Assembly (NCBI RefSeq): GCF_014838825.1
Contig: NZ_JACYMO010000004.1
Span: 376,387 to 440,386, forward strand
DNA length: 64,000 nucleotides
From: Erwinia persicina
Lineage (GTDB): Bacteria; Pseudomonadota; Gammaproteobacteria; Enterobacterales; Enterobacteriaceae
Reading direction: 5' to 3'
The notes below the pieces were generated by a model. The model was not told the DNA's origin, ran no database searches, and saw only the letters and a list, made by a program, of their open reading frames with translations. The first letter of the stretch is position 1. The number at the start of each line of letters is the position of its first letter. This document shows, piece after piece, positions 11,415 through 23,383 of this stretch. The position numbers and the translations under genes were made by a program.

Positions 11415-13862
11415 TTATTGTGCGGCGTCGGTTTTTTTCGCCCGCTTCGCGCGGGTGGCAGCCCCGATTTTACGGGTCTTGTCCGACGGTTTGCGGGGTT
11501 TTTTCTCTTTCGCTGCAGCAGGCGCCGCGCCGTCAGCGGCTTTCGCCGGGCGGAAAGCACTGTCCGGCTCAAAGTTGGCGCCTTTGCGCGGAGCTCGACG
11601 GCGGCTGCCGCTGTTCTTCGGCGCTGCACGCTTTTCGCGTTCGCGTTCGGTTTTCCCTTCACCACGCGGCTTACGGCTGCTTGAGATCAGCGCGAAGTCT
11701 ATCTTGCGCTCGTCCATATGCACTGCGTCAACGCGTACTTCCACCGTATCGCCAAGGCGATAGGTGCGGCCACCGGATTCACCAATCAGGCGCTGACCCA
11801 CGGCATCAAAGCGGTAGTAGTCATTATCCAGCGTCGACACGTGTACCAGCCCGTCGATAAACAGATCGGTCAGACGCACGAAGAAGCCAAAGCCGGTGAC
11901 GCTGGAGATCACGCCGGTAAAGGTTTCGCCAACCTGATCCTGCATGAAGTCACACTTCAGCCAGTCGGCCACATCTCGTGTGGCTTCGTCCGCACGGCGT
12001 TCCGTCAGGGAACAGTGCTGACCCAGCTGCAGCATCTGCGGCATCTCATAATGGTAACCACCGTTTGGCGTGGTGTTACCCTGCAACGTCCCCGCCTCCT
12101 TCGCCAGCAGGTACTTAATTGCACGATGCAGTAACAGGTCAGGGTAACGACGGATCGGCGAGGTAAAGTGTGCGTATGACGCCAGCGCCAGGCCGAAGTG
12201 GCCCCGGTTTTCCGGGTCGTAAACCGCCTGCTTCATGGAACGCAGCAGCATGGTTTGCAGCATTTCGTGATCCTGACGGCCCGCGATCTGACTCAGCAGT
12301 GCTGAATAATCCACCGGCTGCGGCTTATCACCACCCGGAAGGGTCAGGCCCAGCTCGTTCAGCACCGAGCGGAAGCTCTTAATGCTCTCATCACCCGGAC
12401 GGTCATGATCGCGGAACAGCGCAGGCTCGTTGTTTTTCTCAACGTAGCGCGCTGAAGCGATGTTCGCGAGGATCATGCACTCTTCGATCAGCTTGTGGGC
12501 ATCGTTACGGGAAACCTGCTCCACGCGCTCAATGCGGCGATCGGCGTTGAAGATAAACTTCGCTTCATCCGTTTCAAACGAAATGCCACCGCGCTGCTCA
12601 CGCGCTTTTTCCAGCGCCAGATACATGCGGTGCAGCTCTTCCAGATCCTTCACCAGCGGCTCGTACTGCTGACGCAGTTCCTGATGCCCCTGCAGAATGT
12701 TCCACACTTTGTTGTAAGTCAGACGCGCGAAGGAGTTCATCACCGCTTCGTAGTGCTTGTAACCTGTCAGTTTACCGGTCGAGGAGATGGTCATCTCACA
12801 CACCATACACAGGCGGTCCACTTCCGGGTTCAGGGAACACAGACCGTTAGACAGCACTTCCGGCAGCATCGGGATCACCTGGGACGGGAAGTAAACCGAT
12901 GTACCACGGTTAACCGCCTCATCATCCAGCGGCGTGCCCGGGCGCACGTAATAGCTTACGTCAGCAATGGCTACCCACAGGCGCCAGCCGCCGCCGCGTT
13001 TGCGTTCACAGAACACGGCGTCATCGAAGTCACGGGCATCTTCGCCATCAATGGTGACCAGCGGCAGATCGCGCAGGTCGACGCGGCCCTGTTTCGCCTC
13101 TTCCGGCACTTCTTCGCTCAGATGGGCAATCTGTTTTTCCAGCGCTTCTGGCCACTCGTGCGGAATATCATGCGTACGCAGCGCCATATCAACGGCCATG
13201 CTGGTCCCCATGTTATCGCCCAGCACTTCAACGACTTTACCCACGGCCTTGCTGCGGCGGGTCGGACGCTGAGTCAGCTCCACCACCACCACATAGCCCA
13301 TACGCGCGCCCATCAGCTCGTCAGCCGGGATAAGAATGTCAAAGCTCAGACGGCTGTCATCCGGCACCACAAAGCCGACGCCGGAGTCGGTGAAATAGCG
13401 GCCAACGATCTGGGCATTACGTGGCTCAACCACGCGTACCACGCGTGCCTCACGGCGGCCTTTACGATCGGCACCCATTGCCTGCGCGAGGATCATGTCC
13501 CCGTGCATGCACATTTTCATCTGTTCCGCAGAAAGATAGAGATCGTCCTTGCTGCCTTCAATGCGCAGGAAGCCAAAGCCGTCGCGATGGCCGATCACTT
13601 TGCCTTTCAGCAGGTCCAGACGCTCCGGCAGCGCATAGCATTGACGGCGGGTGAACAATAACTGCCCGTCACGCTCCATGGCGCGCAGACGGCGGCGCAG
13701 CGCTTCAGTCTGCTCTTCTCCACTGATGGAGAGTTCTTCTGCCAGCTCTTCACGGCTGGCCGGTTTTTCACGTTTATCCAGGTGGGCAAGAATGAACTCG
13801 CGGCTGGGAATAGGGTTTTCGTACTTTTCAGCTTCTCGTTCCTGAAAGGGATCGTGTGACAT
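11415..13862 (-). CDS. rnr: Exoribonuclease R (RNase R)
   Basis: An 815-residue 3'-5' exoribonuclease (E. coli 813) that degrades structured RNA and works with tmRNA. An N-terminal HTH/cold-shock region (1-220) precedes the RNB catalytic domain with the Asp cluster [12 protein letters not shown], then an S1 domain (about 640-725, [16 protein letters not shown]). A strongly basic Lys/Arg-rich tail (730-815) assists helicase activity and ribosome association. It starts 17 bp after nsrR. Confidence 0.98.
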   Translation of the reverse strand: MSHDPFQEREAEKYENPIPSREFILAHLDKREKPASREELAEELSISGEEQTEALRRRLRAMERDGQLLFTRRQCYALPERLDLLKGKVIGHRDGFGFLRIEGSKDDLYLSAEQMKMCMHGDMILAQAMGADRKGRREARVVRVVEPRNAQIVGRYFTDSGVGFVVPDDSRLSFDILIPADELMGARMGYVVVVELTQRPTRRSKAVGKVVEVLGDNMGTSMAVDMALRTHDIPHEWPEALEKQIAHLSEEVPEEAKQGRVDLRDLPLVTIDGEDARDFDDAVFCERKRGGGWRLWVAIADVSYYVRPGTPLDDEAVNRGTSVYFPSQVIPMLPEVLSNGLCSLNPEVDRLCMVCEMTISSTGKLTGYKHYEAVMNSFARLTYNKVWNILQGHQELRQQYEPLVKDLEELHRMYLALEKAREQRGGISFETDEAKFIFNADRRIERVEQVSRNDAHKLIEECMILANIASARYVEKNNEPALFRDHDRPGDESIKSFRSVLNELGLTLPGGDKPQPVDYSALLSQIAGRQDHEMLQTMLLRSMKQAVYDPENRGHFGLALASYAHFTSPIRRYPDLLLHRAIKYLLAKEAGTLQGNTTPNGGYHYEMPQMLQLGQHCSLTERRADEATRDVADWLKCDFMQDQVGETFTGVISSVTGFGFFVRLTDLFIDGLVHVSTLDNDYYRFDAVGQRLIGESGGRTYRLGDTVEVRVDAVHMDERKIDFALISSSRKPRGEGKTEREREKRAAPKNSGSRRRAPRKGANFEPDSAFRPAKAADGAAPAAAKEKKPRKPSDKTRKIGAATRAKRAKKTDAAQ

Positions 13863-13878
13863 CGAGGTTCCTCCGTTG

Positions 13879-14322
13879 TCAGCTGCTCAGTGAAGGTCGT
13901 TCACTCAGCAAAATTTGGTAGAGCGGATTGTTGTCTTCAACCAGGTCGGCCAGGGTGTATTGGTCAAGCTCATGCAGAAAACTCTGCAGAGCATCATGCA
14001 GCGCTTTCTTCAGGCGGCAGGCTGAGGTGATGTGACAAAAGTCACTGTGGCAGTTCACCAACTGCAGCGGTTCCAGCGCGCGAACCACCTGACCAATCAC
14101 AATGTCTCCGGCGGGTTGCCCCAGACGGATGCCACCATTTTTACCTCGTACGGCAGCAATGTACCCGGCACGACTAAGGTGATTGATAATTTTGACCATA
14201 TGATTACGTGACACACCATAAGTGTCTGTCACTTCACTGATACTGGTCATCTGGCCTGCCGGTAGCGAAGCGAGATAGATCAGCGCGCGTAAGCCGTAAT
14301 CGGTAAAACTGGTTAGCTGCAC
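13879..14322 (-). CDS. nsrR: Nitric-oxide-sensing repressor NsrR
   Basis: A 147-residue Rrf2-family regulator (E. coli 141) with an N-terminal winged helix ([27 protein letters not shown]) and the three cluster ligands C91, C96 and C102 at the same positions as in E. coli. Its [2Fe-2S] or [4Fe-4S] cluster is destroyed by NO, releasing repression of NO-detoxifying genes. The start is GTG with GAGG five bases upstream. It heads the nsrR-rnr-rlmB operon. Confidence 0.95.
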   Translation of the reverse strand: MQLTSFTDYGLRALIYLASLPAGQMTSISEVTDTYGVSRNHMVKIINHLSRAGYIAAVRGKNGGIRLGQPAGDIVIGQVVRALEPLQLVNCHSDFCHITSACRLKKALHDALQSFLHELDQYTLADLVEDNNPLYQILLSERPSLSS

Positions 14323-14479
14323 GATAACCTCAAAGATACAACCGCAGGTGAAGTTGTGATCCGCTCAAGAATTTGTATGGTTAACAATGATAATAAACCA
14401 GCCGGGGCTAGCCGGGCCATTTTATTTAAGGTGAGAACGGCAGAAGGGAACGGCAGGAAACCGGTACTGACTAAGAGCT

Positions 14480-14498
14480 GGCCGGGCAACGCCCGGCC
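14480..14498 (-). terminator. Hairpin downstream of purA
   Basis: A perfect 8-bp stem, GGCCGGGC/GCCCGGCC, with a 3-base loop, 10 bases after the purA stop on the minus strand. There is no U-run behind it. Confidence 0.45.
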
Positions 14499-14508
14499 TG
14501 AAACGACA

Positions 14509-15810
<1,302 letters not shown>

Positions 15811-15941
15811 TCAAAATCACCGATTGCTTAAAAAAGGATTCTACCATCGTCATTTCCCTCTTTCAGCAGTTTTAGCATACGATTGCGTACTTTTTTGCCA
15901 GCGAGGGAAATGTACACCCCGGTTTGCCGGGTATTTTTGAT

Positions 15942-16142
15942 TCAACCCGCGCCACCACGATTAAGCATGTAGTAGATCACCGCACCGGCAACGACCAGCC
16001 CACCCCCTACCCGGCGCAGCAGGCCATCCGGCATCTGCGCCATCGAAAGAATCATCCGCCGCCAGAGCTTCGGATAGAGCATCGGGCCTAGCCCTTCGAA
16101 TACCAGCACTAAGCCCAACGCCATCCACACCGTTCCATTCAT
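15942..16142 (-). CDS. yjeT: YjeT family small inner-membrane protein (DUF2065)
   Basis: A 66-residue protein with two predicted membrane segments (about 4-20 and 44-60) and the conserved core EGLGPMLYPKLWRRM. It matches E. coli YjeT (65 residues) between hflC and purA. A GTG three codons upstream could also start it; ATG 16142 matches the family N-terminus. Function unknown. Confidence 0.85.
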   Translation of the reverse strand: MNGTVWMALGLVLVFEGLGPMLYPKLWRRMILSMAQMPDGLLRRVGGGLVVAGAVIYYMLNRGGAG

Positions 16143-16181
16143 CTCTTTCACTCACTGTCTGGTTTTAACAGAAACATAAAA

Positions 16182-16208
16182 AAAGGGCCGGAAGCAATCC
16201 GGCCCTTT
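16182..16208 (-). terminator. Terminator downstream of hflC
   Basis: AAAGGGCCGGA/TCCGGCCCTTT, an 11-bp perfect stem with a 5-base loop. On the minus strand it is followed by a run of T, so it ends the long hfq-hflX-hflK-hflC transcription unit. Confidence 0.85.
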
Positions 16209-16226
16209 CGATCTTTTTACAACGGG

Positions 16227-17231
16227 TTAGCGCGTCGTGGTTGACGGACTCTTCATAAAGCGGAAGAAGTCGCTGTCCGGACTTAACACCATGACATCCT
16301 GATTGCTCTTGAAGCTGTTTTCATAAGCACGCAGGCTACGGATAAAGGCATAGAAGTCGGGATCCTGGCTGAAGGCATTCGCAAACAGTTTTGCCACTTC
16401 CGCATCACCTTCACCCTGAGTAATCAGCGCCTGACGGCGCGCTTCTGCCAGGGTACGTTCCACTTCATAATCGGCCTGAGCTCTGACTTTTGCTGCTTCT
16501 TCCGCACCCTGAGCACGCTGGCTACGGGCAACGGATTCACGCTCTGCACGCATACGTGCATAGATAGCGTCAGACACTTCTGTTGGCAGGTTAATCTGCT
16601 TAATACGCACATCCACTACCTGGATACCCAGCGCCGCCATACTGTTCGGGTTGATAGGCGGTTCATTGCTGTTGGTCTCGCTCTCTACGCGCTTGGCAAC
16701 AGAGGCAATGGCATCATCGGCAGCTGGCGTAGCAACTTCATCATCCTGGCCTGCACTACCGGTGTTCAGGGCATCGCGGACGTCTGTGGTCAGACGACCA
16801 CGAGAGTCTGTCACGATATCTTTCACATCCAGGCGGCCAATCTCAGAACGCAGACGGTCACTGAACTTACGTTTCAGCAGCACTTCCGCCTGAGAAATAT
16901 CCCCCCCGCCAGTGGCAAGGTAGTAACGGCTGAAGTCGCTTACACGCCATTTGATATAGGAATCAACGATCAGGTCTTTCTTCTCTTTGGTGACGAAGCG
17001 GTCGGCCTGGTTGTCCATGGTCTGGATACGCGCATCAAGTGACTTTACCGACTCCAGGAACGGGATCTTAAAGTGCAGACCTGGCGCATAGACCAGCGGT
17101 TTATTATCTGAATCACGCAGAACCTTGCCAAAGCGCATCACAATGCCACGCTGGCCTTCCTGCACAACAAACAGTGACGCGTACAGCACCACCAGCACAA
17201 CAATCAATACTACGATTAATGGCTTACGCAT
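16227..17231 (-). CDS. hflC: FtsH protease modulator HflC
   Basis: A 334-residue type II membrane protein of the SPFH/Band 7 family. It has one N-terminal TM (about 5-22), an SPFH domain (VQEGQRGIVMRFGKV onward), a long Ala/Glu-rich coiled-coil (230-280) and a C-terminal SLRAYENSFKS segment. With HflK it forms a cage around FtsH and modulates membrane-protein degradation. It begins 3 bp after hflK ends. Confidence 0.97.
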   Translation of the reverse strand: MRKPLIVVLIVVLVVLYASLFVVQEGQRGIVMRFGKVLRDSDNKPLVYAPGLHFKIPFLESVKSLDARIQTMDNQADRFVTKEKKDLIVDSYIKWRVSDFSRYYLATGGGDISQAEVLLKRKFSDRLRSEIGRLDVKDIVTDSRGRLTTDVRDALNTGSAGQDDEVATPAADDAIASVAKRVESETNSNEPPINPNSMAALGIQVVDVRIKQINLPTEVSDAIYARMRAERESVARSQRAQGAEEAAKVRAQADYEVERTLAEARRQALITQGEGDAEVAKLFANAFSQDPDFYAFIRSLRAYENSFKSNQDVMVLSPDSDFFRFMKSPSTTTR

Positions 17232-17234
17232 CGC

Positions 17235-18497
17235 TTATTCTCTCCCTTCGCGCTGGGTATCGTTACGCTGAGCATTCACCCGGCGCTGATCCATAATGTC
17301 GTCCGGACTGAACGACGAACTGCCGCTGGCGCGTTCGTTACTGCCTGATGCCGGTGGCAGACGCAGCAGCCCACCGCTGGCATCCTGGCTGTTGGCAGAA
17401 GCCCCCTGGCCACGCATCAGCTGGTCCAGTGGCAGTACCATCAGGTTGCTGCCTTTATCGTTAACCAGCACCTTGCGGGTATGACCCAGCACGCGCTCCA
17501 TGGTTTCGATATACAGACGCTCACGGGTGATCTGTGGTGCCGCTTTGTATTCCGGCAGGATACGCGCAAAGCTATCCACTTCACCCTGTGCTTCCAGCGT
17601 CACGCGAGACTTGTAGGCACGCGCTTTTTCCAGAATGCCCTGCGCATCACCACGGGCACGTGGCAGTTTGTCATTGGCATAGGCTTCAGCTTCACGCACT
17701 GCCTGCTCACGGTTTTCACGCGCGGCGATCGCATCATCGAAGGAGGCTTTCACATCTTCCGGTGGGCGTGCCGTCTGGAAGTTGACGTCAAGCAGGGTGA
17801 TGCCCATGTCGTACGGACGAATGGTTTCTTCCAGCTCACGCTGCGTTTCGCTACGCACGACGGTACGGCCTTCGGTCAGGATACGATCCATGGTCGAACG
17901 GCCAATAACGCCACGCAGCGCGCTGTCGGTTGCCTGACGCAGGCTGTCATCAGCACTGGTCACCGCAAACAGATAGCGCTCTGGGTTTGTCACGCGGTAC
18001 TGCACGTTCATTTCAACGCGCACAACGTTCTCATCCGAGGTCAGCATGGTGCCTGAAGCAGACAGCTCACGAACGGCCTCCACGTTCACCGCGCGAACCT
18101 GATCGACAAAGGTCGGCTTCCAGTTCAGACCCGGTTCAACCAGATGGCTGAATTTACCGAAGCGTGTTACCACGCCGCGTTCGGCCTCTTTGATGGTGTA
18201 GAAGCCGCTGGCCGCCCAGATCACGACCGCAGCCACGGCCACGATACCTACCAGACGCCCGGCATTGCCCGGCTTGCGCTGCGCGCCGCCGTTGCCGCTA
18301 CCTGACCCGTCACCGCCGCTTTTTTTACCACCGCCCAGTCCGCCGAGCTTATTGCTCAGTTTACGGAAGATATCATCTAAATCAGGAGGCCCTTTATCGC
18401 GCCCTCCTTTATTTCCCCCAGAGTTGCCGCCTTGATTATTGCTGCTTCCCCACGGGTCGCGGTCCTGTCCGTTATTCCCGGGCTGATTCCACGCCAT
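17235..18497 (-). CDS. hflK: FtsH protease modulator HflK
   Basis: A 420-residue partner of HflC (E. coli 419). The Gly/Asn-rich cytoplasmic N-terminus (1-75, repeats of NNQGGNSGGNKGG type) precedes one TM (about 80-97), the SPFH domain (IKEAERGVVTRFGKF), a coiled coil and a disordered Ser/Gly/Arg-rich tail. It acts in the HflKC-FtsH membrane quality-control complex. Confidence 0.97.
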   Translation of the reverse strand: MAWNQPGNNGQDRDPWGSSNNQGGNSGGNKGGRDKGPPDLDDIFRKLSNKLGGLGGGKKSGGDGSGSGNGGAQRKPGNAGRLVGIVAVAAVVIWAASGFYTIKEAERGVVTRFGKFSHLVEPGLNWKPTFVDQVRAVNVEAVRELSASGTMLTSDENVVRVEMNVQYRVTNPERYLFAVTSADDSLRQATDSALRGVIGRSTMDRILTEGRTVVRSETQRELEETIRPYDMGITLLDVNFQTARPPEDVKASFDDAIAARENREQAVREAEAYANDKLPRARGDAQGILEKARAYKSRVTLEAQGEVDSFARILPEYKAAPQITRERLYIETMERVLGHTRKVLVNDKGSNLMVLPLDQLMRGQGASANSQDASGGLLRLPPASGSNERASGSSSFSPDDIMDQRRVNAQRNDTQREGRE

Positions 18498-18551
18498 GTT
18501 TATACTCCATTAATTGTGTGTGCGGTGGTATCCCAGGCCGGGATACACGTG

Positions 18552-19835
18552 TCAGGCAACTATGTAATCGACCAGCGAAGGTTCCTGCTTGCACAGGCGT
18601 CGCCAGTCAACGATCGGCATACGCACCTGTAACCCTACGCTGCCATCGTCTTCATTCCACTCTTTCTCTATCGCCTGCAATTGGTAAAAGCGGCTGCGTA
18701 GCCGCCCGGCTGCTGCTGGCAAACGCAGATCGTACTGAGCAATTTCACCAGCCAGACGCTCGGTCAGCGCCTGAAACAGCAGCGGAATCCCCTCACCGGT
18801 CTGCGCTGAAAGCCAGACGCGAATGGGCAGATTCTCTTCATCACGATCGATACGCGGAACGAAATCGTCCAGCATATCGATTTTATTCATCACCAGCAGG
18901 CTGGGAATATCATCGGACTCAATTTCTTCCAGCACGACATTGACAGCATTGATGTTGTCCTCGATGCGCGCATCGGCAGCATCAATCACATGCAGCAGCA
19001 GTGCGGCCTCGCGGGTTTCCTGCAGCGTGGCTTTAAACGCCGCCACCAGGTCATGAGGCAGGTGGCGGATAAAACCGACGGTATCGGCCAGTACCACCTC
19101 CCCCACATCCACCACGTCGACACGACGTAACGTCGGGTCAAGAGTGGCGAACAGCTGGTCAGCCACATAGACCTCAGAAGTGGTAAGGCGGTTAAACAGC
19201 GTAGACTTGCCGGCGTTGGTATACCCCACCAGCGACACGGTAGGCACATCAGCCTTGTTACGCGCCTGCCTGCCCTGTTCACGCTGTTTCGACACGCGCT
19301 CCAGGCGCGAGAGGATCAGCGTGATACGGTTACGCAGAAGACGACGGTCCGTCTCCAGCTGGGTTTCACCCGGGCCGCGCAGGCCGATCCCGCCTTTCTG
19401 GCGCTCAAGGTGCGTCCAGCCGCGAACGAGGCGCGTGGCAAGGTGGCGGAGCTGGGCCAGCTCAACCTGCAGTTTACCTTCATGGGTACGGGCGCGTTGG
19501 GCGAAGATATCCAGAATCAGTCCGGTGCGGTCAATGACCCGGCACTCGCAGAGCGCTTCAAGATTGCGCTCCTGCGCCGGACTGAGGGCATGATCGAACA
19601 GTACCACGCTGGCACCGCTCTCTTTTACCGCTTCGGCTATTTCAACAGCTTTTCCTTCACCGACAAAATATTTGGGGTGTGGCGATTTGCGGCTGCCAGT
19701 AACAACACGCAGCGCTTCTACGCCAGCAGAAGACACCAGGGTTTCAAACTCCTGTAAGTCTTCAGTATCTCTGTCTTGCGAGAAATAGATGTGCACCAGT
19801 ACGGCCTGCTCACCGGCATCATAACGGTCAAACAA
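18552..19835 (-). CDS. hflX: Ribosome-rescue GTPase HflX
   Basis: A 427-residue Obg-HflX GTPase (E. coli 426) that splits stalled or heat-damaged 70S ribosomes. The N-terminal HflX domain (1-180, with [17 protein letters not shown] and [13 protein letters not shown]) is followed by the G domain with G1 GYTNAGKST near 205, G3 DTVGF and G4 NKID. The start codon is TTG, eight bases after GAGG, giving the family N-terminus [13 protein letters not shown]. The gap to hfq is 229 bp, larger than in E. coli. Confidence 0.96.
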   Translation of the reverse strand: MFDRYDAGEQAVLVHIYFSQDRDTEDLQEFETLVSSAGVEALRVVTGSRKSPHPKYFVGEGKAVEIAEAVKESGASVVLFDHALSPAQERNLEALCECRVIDRTGLILDIFAQRARTHEGKLQVELAQLRHLATRLVRGWTHLERQKGGIGLRGPGETQLETDRRLLRNRITLILSRLERVSKQREQGRQARNKADVPTVSLVGYTNAGKSTLFNRLTTSEVYVADQLFATLDPTLRRVDVVDVGEVVLADTVGFIRHLPHDLVAAFKATLQETREAALLLHVIDAADARIEDNINAVNVVLEEIESDDIPSLLVMNKIDMLDDFVPRIDRDEENLPIRVWLSAQTGEGIPLLFQALTERLAGEIAQYDLRLPAAAGRLRSRFYQLQAIEKEWNEDDGSVGLQVRMPIVDWRRLCKQEPSLVDYIVA

Positions 19836-20035
19836 ACTTTAGACCTCTCAATACTTTGTTAAACCTGCTGCGCGTTGGCCATACTGCGTCAAAACCAGAT
19901 TCAAAATGCGCGTTCAGCTCACTAAACGGCGTTTTTTGCATGGATTCTCTTAATGACTTAAGCGCAATAAGGAAGCCAGGCGATAAATTCGTTGCCATAA
20001 AAACATTGCCAGGACGGGGAACCGGTAACAAAAGA

Positions 20036-20051
20036 CCCCCGTCCAGGAGGG
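20036..20051 (-). terminator. Weak terminator-like hairpin between hfq and hflX
   Basis: On the minus strand CCCTC/GGGGG (one G-U pair, 6-base loop) is followed directly by TCTTTT, 14 bases after the hfq stop. It could attenuate readthrough into hflX. Confidence 0.4.
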
Positions 20052-20064
20052 ACAGTCACGCTAC

Positions 20065-20376
20065 TTATTCAGCGTCATCACTGTCTTGCTGAGGCTGAGA
20101 AGACGCCCCCTGGTTACTGCCGCTATGATGATAGTTGCTGCTTCCGCCACCCGCATTGTTGCTGTGGTGGGAGACCGGACGGGACGGAACAACGGTAGAG
20201 ATCGCGTGCTTATACACCATCTGGCTAACCGTGTTCTTTAAAAGAATAACAAATTGATCAAACGACTCGATCTGGCCCTGAAGTTTGATGCCGTTTACCA
20301 AATAAATCGAAACCGGAACACGTTCGCGACGCAGTGCGTTCAAGAACGGATCTTGCAATGATTGCCCCTTAGCCAT
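20065..20376 (-). CDS. hfq: RNA chaperone Hfq
   Basis: A 103-residue Sm-like hexameric RNA chaperone (E. coli 102) pairing small RNAs with mRNAs. Residues 1-70 are nearly invariant (Sm1 [18 protein letters not shown], Sm2 [12 protein letters not shown]). The C-terminal tail (71-103) is a His/Asn/Ser/Gln-rich disordered region ending in the acidic DSDDAE tip. Confidence 0.99.
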   Translation of the reverse strand: MAKGQSLQDPFLNALRRERVPVSIYLVNGIKLQGQIESFDQFVILLKNTVSQMVYKHAISTVVPSRPVSHHSNNAGGGSSNYHHSGSNQGASSQPQQDSDDAE

Positions 20377-20478
20377 TCTATCTTTTCCTTATATGCTTGT
20401 TGTTTGTAACTTAAGAACCATACGGTTCGAAATATGACGTAAAAAATTTGCGCAAGATAACGCACCAATTGTACACAA

Positions 20479-21429
20479 TCACCCAGGCTTCGCACTAAGA
20501 ACCTGTAACACGCGGGCATAGGCCGCATCAGGCTGTTCACTGTCAAGCCAGTGAACATCTTTCCAGCCACGTAACCATGTTATCTGGCGTTTAGCCAACT
20601 GCCGGGTTGCGCAAATTCCCCGATAAACCATGTCATCGTAATCAATTTCACCGGATAAAAATGACCACATCTGGCGATAACCAACACAACGAATGGAAGG
20701 CATATCCGTATGCAAATCACCTCGTGCAAAGAGCGCCCGAGCCTCCGCTTCAAACCCTGACGTTAACATCTGATGAAACCGCTGCTCAATACGCTGATGA
20801 ATTAATTCGCGATTCGCGGGTGCGATGGCGAACTGTGCAACATCGTACGGCAGTGGGTCGCCCGAGGTTTTAGTCAGTTCCGTTAAAGTTTTACCCGAAA
20901 TGAAAAAAACTTCCAGTGCTCGCGAGAGTCTCTGGGGATCATTCGGATGAATACGACGTCCAGCAACGGGATCAACATCACATAACTGACGGTGAAGCGC
21001 TTCCCAGCCCTCTTCACGCGCCATCTGCTCTATACGCTGACGTACCTCTGGATCCGCCGAGGGCAACGGCGATAATCCTTCCAGTAATGCCTTGTAATAA
21101 AGCATGGTGCCACCAACAAGCAACGGAATTTTACCCTGTCGGGTAATTTCCGCCATTTCAGCCAGTGCATCGCGCCGAAACTCCGCGGCCGAATAGGCCT
21201 CAGCAGGATCGCGAATGTCCAGCAAACGATGGGGCGCAAGACGCCTTTCTTCCGCGGTAGGTTTGGCAGTACCAATATCCATTCCGCGATAGATCAGCGC
21301 CGAATCAACACTGATCAGCTCTACCGGTAACGCCTGGCGCAGGGCAATTGCCAGGGCGGTTTTACCGGAGGCCGTCGGCCCCATCAAAAATATTGCCTTA
21401 GGCAGGCCAGCCGTGGATTGTTCACTCAT
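20479..21429 (-). CDS. miaA: tRNA dimethylallyltransferase MiaA
   Basis: A 316-residue enzyme (E. coli 316) that adds a dimethylallyl group to A37 of tRNAs reading U-starting codons. The P-loop GPTASGKT is at residues 17-24, followed by [16 protein letters not shown]. Its start overlaps the end of mutL by 8 bp, and hfq follows 102 bp downstream. Confidence 0.97.
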   Translation of the reverse strand: MSEQSTAGLPKAIFLMGPTASGKTALAIALRQALPVELISVDSALIYRGMDIGTAKPTAEERRLAPHRLLDIRDPAEAYSAAEFRRDALAEMAEITRQGKIPLLVGGTMLYYKALLEGLSPLPSADPEVRQRIEQMAREEGWEALHRQLCDVDPVAGRRIHPNDPQRLSRALEVFFISGKTLTELTKTSGDPLPYDVAQFAIAPANRELIHQRIEQRFHQMLTSGFEAEARALFARGDLHTDMPSIRCVGYRQMWSFLSGEIDYDDMVYRGICATRQLAKRQITWLRGWKDVHWLDSEQPDAAYARVLQVLSAKPG

Positions 21430-23290
21430 GCTTCAGGGCGTTCATCGCCGTTTCAATATCGATGTATTGCAGTAATCCAGAAGGTGGCGATTTCACTAAG
21501 TGCGGGCAAAGTCGTTCGACTTCTGCCAGCAAGGTAATCGCCTGCGAGTGATTCCAGTGCTGATATTCAGAAACTGACTGACGCGCTAACCACTGCGCCG
21601 TCTGGCTTGCTGAAACATCCTGCTGCCGGGCCAGATACCCTAACATTTCTGGAATCAAGTTTTGTAAATTTTGTTGGCGTAATGGTAAAGGCACGGCGCG
21701 TAACATCACATGATGGGCGTCAAACAGCAGGTCAATCCCCATCAGCGTTAGCAGGTCCGACTGCCGCTGACCCGCTTCACGCTCTGCTTTTTCCAGTTTA
21801 AGCCGGACCGGAATGAGCAATGGCTGGGGCTTCAACCCTTCACTACCGGGTTCCAGCTGCATCTGCTTCAACCAGCGTTCTGCCACCGCCAGTGCGATCA
21901 ATGCCACACCCGAACTGCCGTCAACCAGCGCATACTGCTCGTGTACGACGGTCAGCACGCGACCAAAACTGTGCACGTGCCCGGACAGCGGGGCAGGCTT
22001 TTCATCTTTTACCCGCCTTTCCGGGCGCGGATCATCACGAACAGCCGGTGCAGATGGCGCGGGCGGGGTAGTCAACAGCTGTTGATAGACCGTGCCCTCG
22101 CGTTTCTGATACTGCGGTTCCTGCCGCGGCCAGCTGTTTCCAGCACCACCGCGTTGCCCCTGGTCGGTGGAAGCAGATCGCGGCGCAGCAGCAGGGGCCG
22201 GTTCAGAGAAGTGATTGCCCCCCGCCGCCTGACGGTTCTCCGGCTGCCAGCGTTCAGCAGGTGCAGATGGCACATCCGGCAGCACTTCCGCTCCGGTCTC
22301 CTGTAAAACGCTGATCACGCCCTGATAAATAAAATCATGTACCAGCCGTGACTGATGGAAGCGCACCTCATGTTTTGCCGGGTGAACATTGACATCGACC
22401 TGGTAGGGATCAATATCCAGATACAGCACATACGCGGGCTGATGCTGATCACCCAGCTTATCCTGATACGCCTGACGGATAGCGTGGTTAATTAACCGGT
22501 CACGCATCATGCGGCCGTTAACGTAACAGTACTGCAAATCGCTAAGCGCTTTCGACCCCACAGGGTCAGCCACCCAGCCGCGCAGGCTCAAATCACCGTG
22601 CTGCCACTCAATGTTCAGAGCATGAGCCATAAATGCCGTGCCGCAGATGGCCGCCACGCGCCGCTCACGCTGGGTGTTGTCACTCACGCCACGATACTGA
22701 CGCACCAGCTTGCCGTTATGACTGAGAGAGATAGCCACGTCAAATCGTGCCAGCGCGATGCGGCGGATGACTTCATCAATATGGGTAAATTCGGTTTTTT
22801 CGGTGCGCATAAACTTGCGCCGCGCCGGGGTATTGTAGAAAAGATCCAGCACTTCCAGCGTGGTACCAACCGGGTGTGCCGCCGGTTTGACGGTGACCGC
22901 CTGGTCGCGCCCTTCCGCATAGGCCTGCCAGGCTTCACTTTGTGCTTCAGTGCGGGACGTCAGGATCAAACGCGATACGGAACTGATGCTGGCCAGCGCC
23001 TCACCACGAAACCCGAGGCTGATAATCGCCTCCAGGTCATCCAGCGAGGCAATCTTACTGGTCGCATGGCGGGCCAGTGCCATCGCCAGTTCGTCTTTAT
23101 TGATACCAGAGCCGTTATCTCGAATGCGGATCAGCTTTGCGCCGCCTTTCTCAATATCGATGTCAATGCGCGTAGCCCCCGCATCCAGACTATTCTCCAC
23201 CAGCTCTTTTACCACCGATGCCGGGCGCTCAACCACTTCTCCTGCGGCAATCTGGTTAGCAAGCTGTGGCGGTAATACCTGAATGGGCAT
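21422..23290 (-). CDS. mutL: DNA mismatch repair protein MutL
   Basis: A 622-residue GHKL ATPase (E. coli 615) that links MutS recognition to MutH nicking. ATPase motifs are intact: E29 and N33 in [23 protein letters not shown] and [11 protein letters not shown] variable Pro/Arg-rich linker (about 335-430) joins the C-terminal dimerisation domain, which lacks the DQHA endonuclease motif, as expected in a MutH-bearing lineage. Confidence 0.98.
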   Translation of the reverse strand: MPIQVLPPQLANQIAAGEVVERPASVVKELVENSLDAGATRIDIDIEKGGAKLIRIRDNGSGINKDELAMALARHATSKIASLDDLEAIISLGFRGEALASISSVSRLILTSRTEAQSEAWQAYAEGRDQAVTVKPAAHPVGTTLEVLDLFYNTPARRKFMRTEKTEFTHIDEVIRRIALARFDVAISLSHNGKLVRQYRGVSDNTQRERRVAAICGTAFMAHALNIEWQHGDLSLRGWVADPVGSKALSDLQYCYVNGRMMRDRLINHAIRQAYQDKLGDQHQPAYVLYLDIDPYQVDVNVHPAKHEVRFHQSRLVHDFIYQGVISVLQETGAEVLPDVPSAPAERWQPENRQAAGGNHFSEPAPAAAPRSASTDQGQRGGAGNSWPRQEPQYQKREGTVYQQLLTTPPAPSAPAVRDDPRPERRVKDEKPAPLSGHVHSFGRVLTVVHEQYALVDGSSGVALIALAVAERWLKQMQLEPGSEGLKPQPLLIPVRLKLEKAEREAGQRQSDLLTLMGIDLLFDAHHVMLRAVPLPLRQQNLQNLIPEMLGYLARQQDVSASQTAQWLARQSVSEYQHWNHSQAITLLAEVERLCPHLVKSPPSGLLQYIDIETAMNALKHE

Positions 23291-23383
23291 GATCTATCCT
23301 CTGGAACAGTTTGGCACGGCGCGACCGGGTATTTATCGGGGCGACTGCAAAAAAATGATCGCCCCGATATTATCCGTCCATAG

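Noticed and set aside
12495..13661. 388-codon plus-strand ORF
   Set aside because: It lies entirely antisense within rnr, a high-GC-biased gene; a shadow of codon periodicity with His/Arg/Thr-rich nonsense composition.
19828..20031. 67-codon minus-strand ORF between hfq and hflX
   Set aside because: It overlaps the hflX start, has no ribosome binding site and no recognisable family. The region is better explained as an hfq-hflX spacer with a weak terminator.
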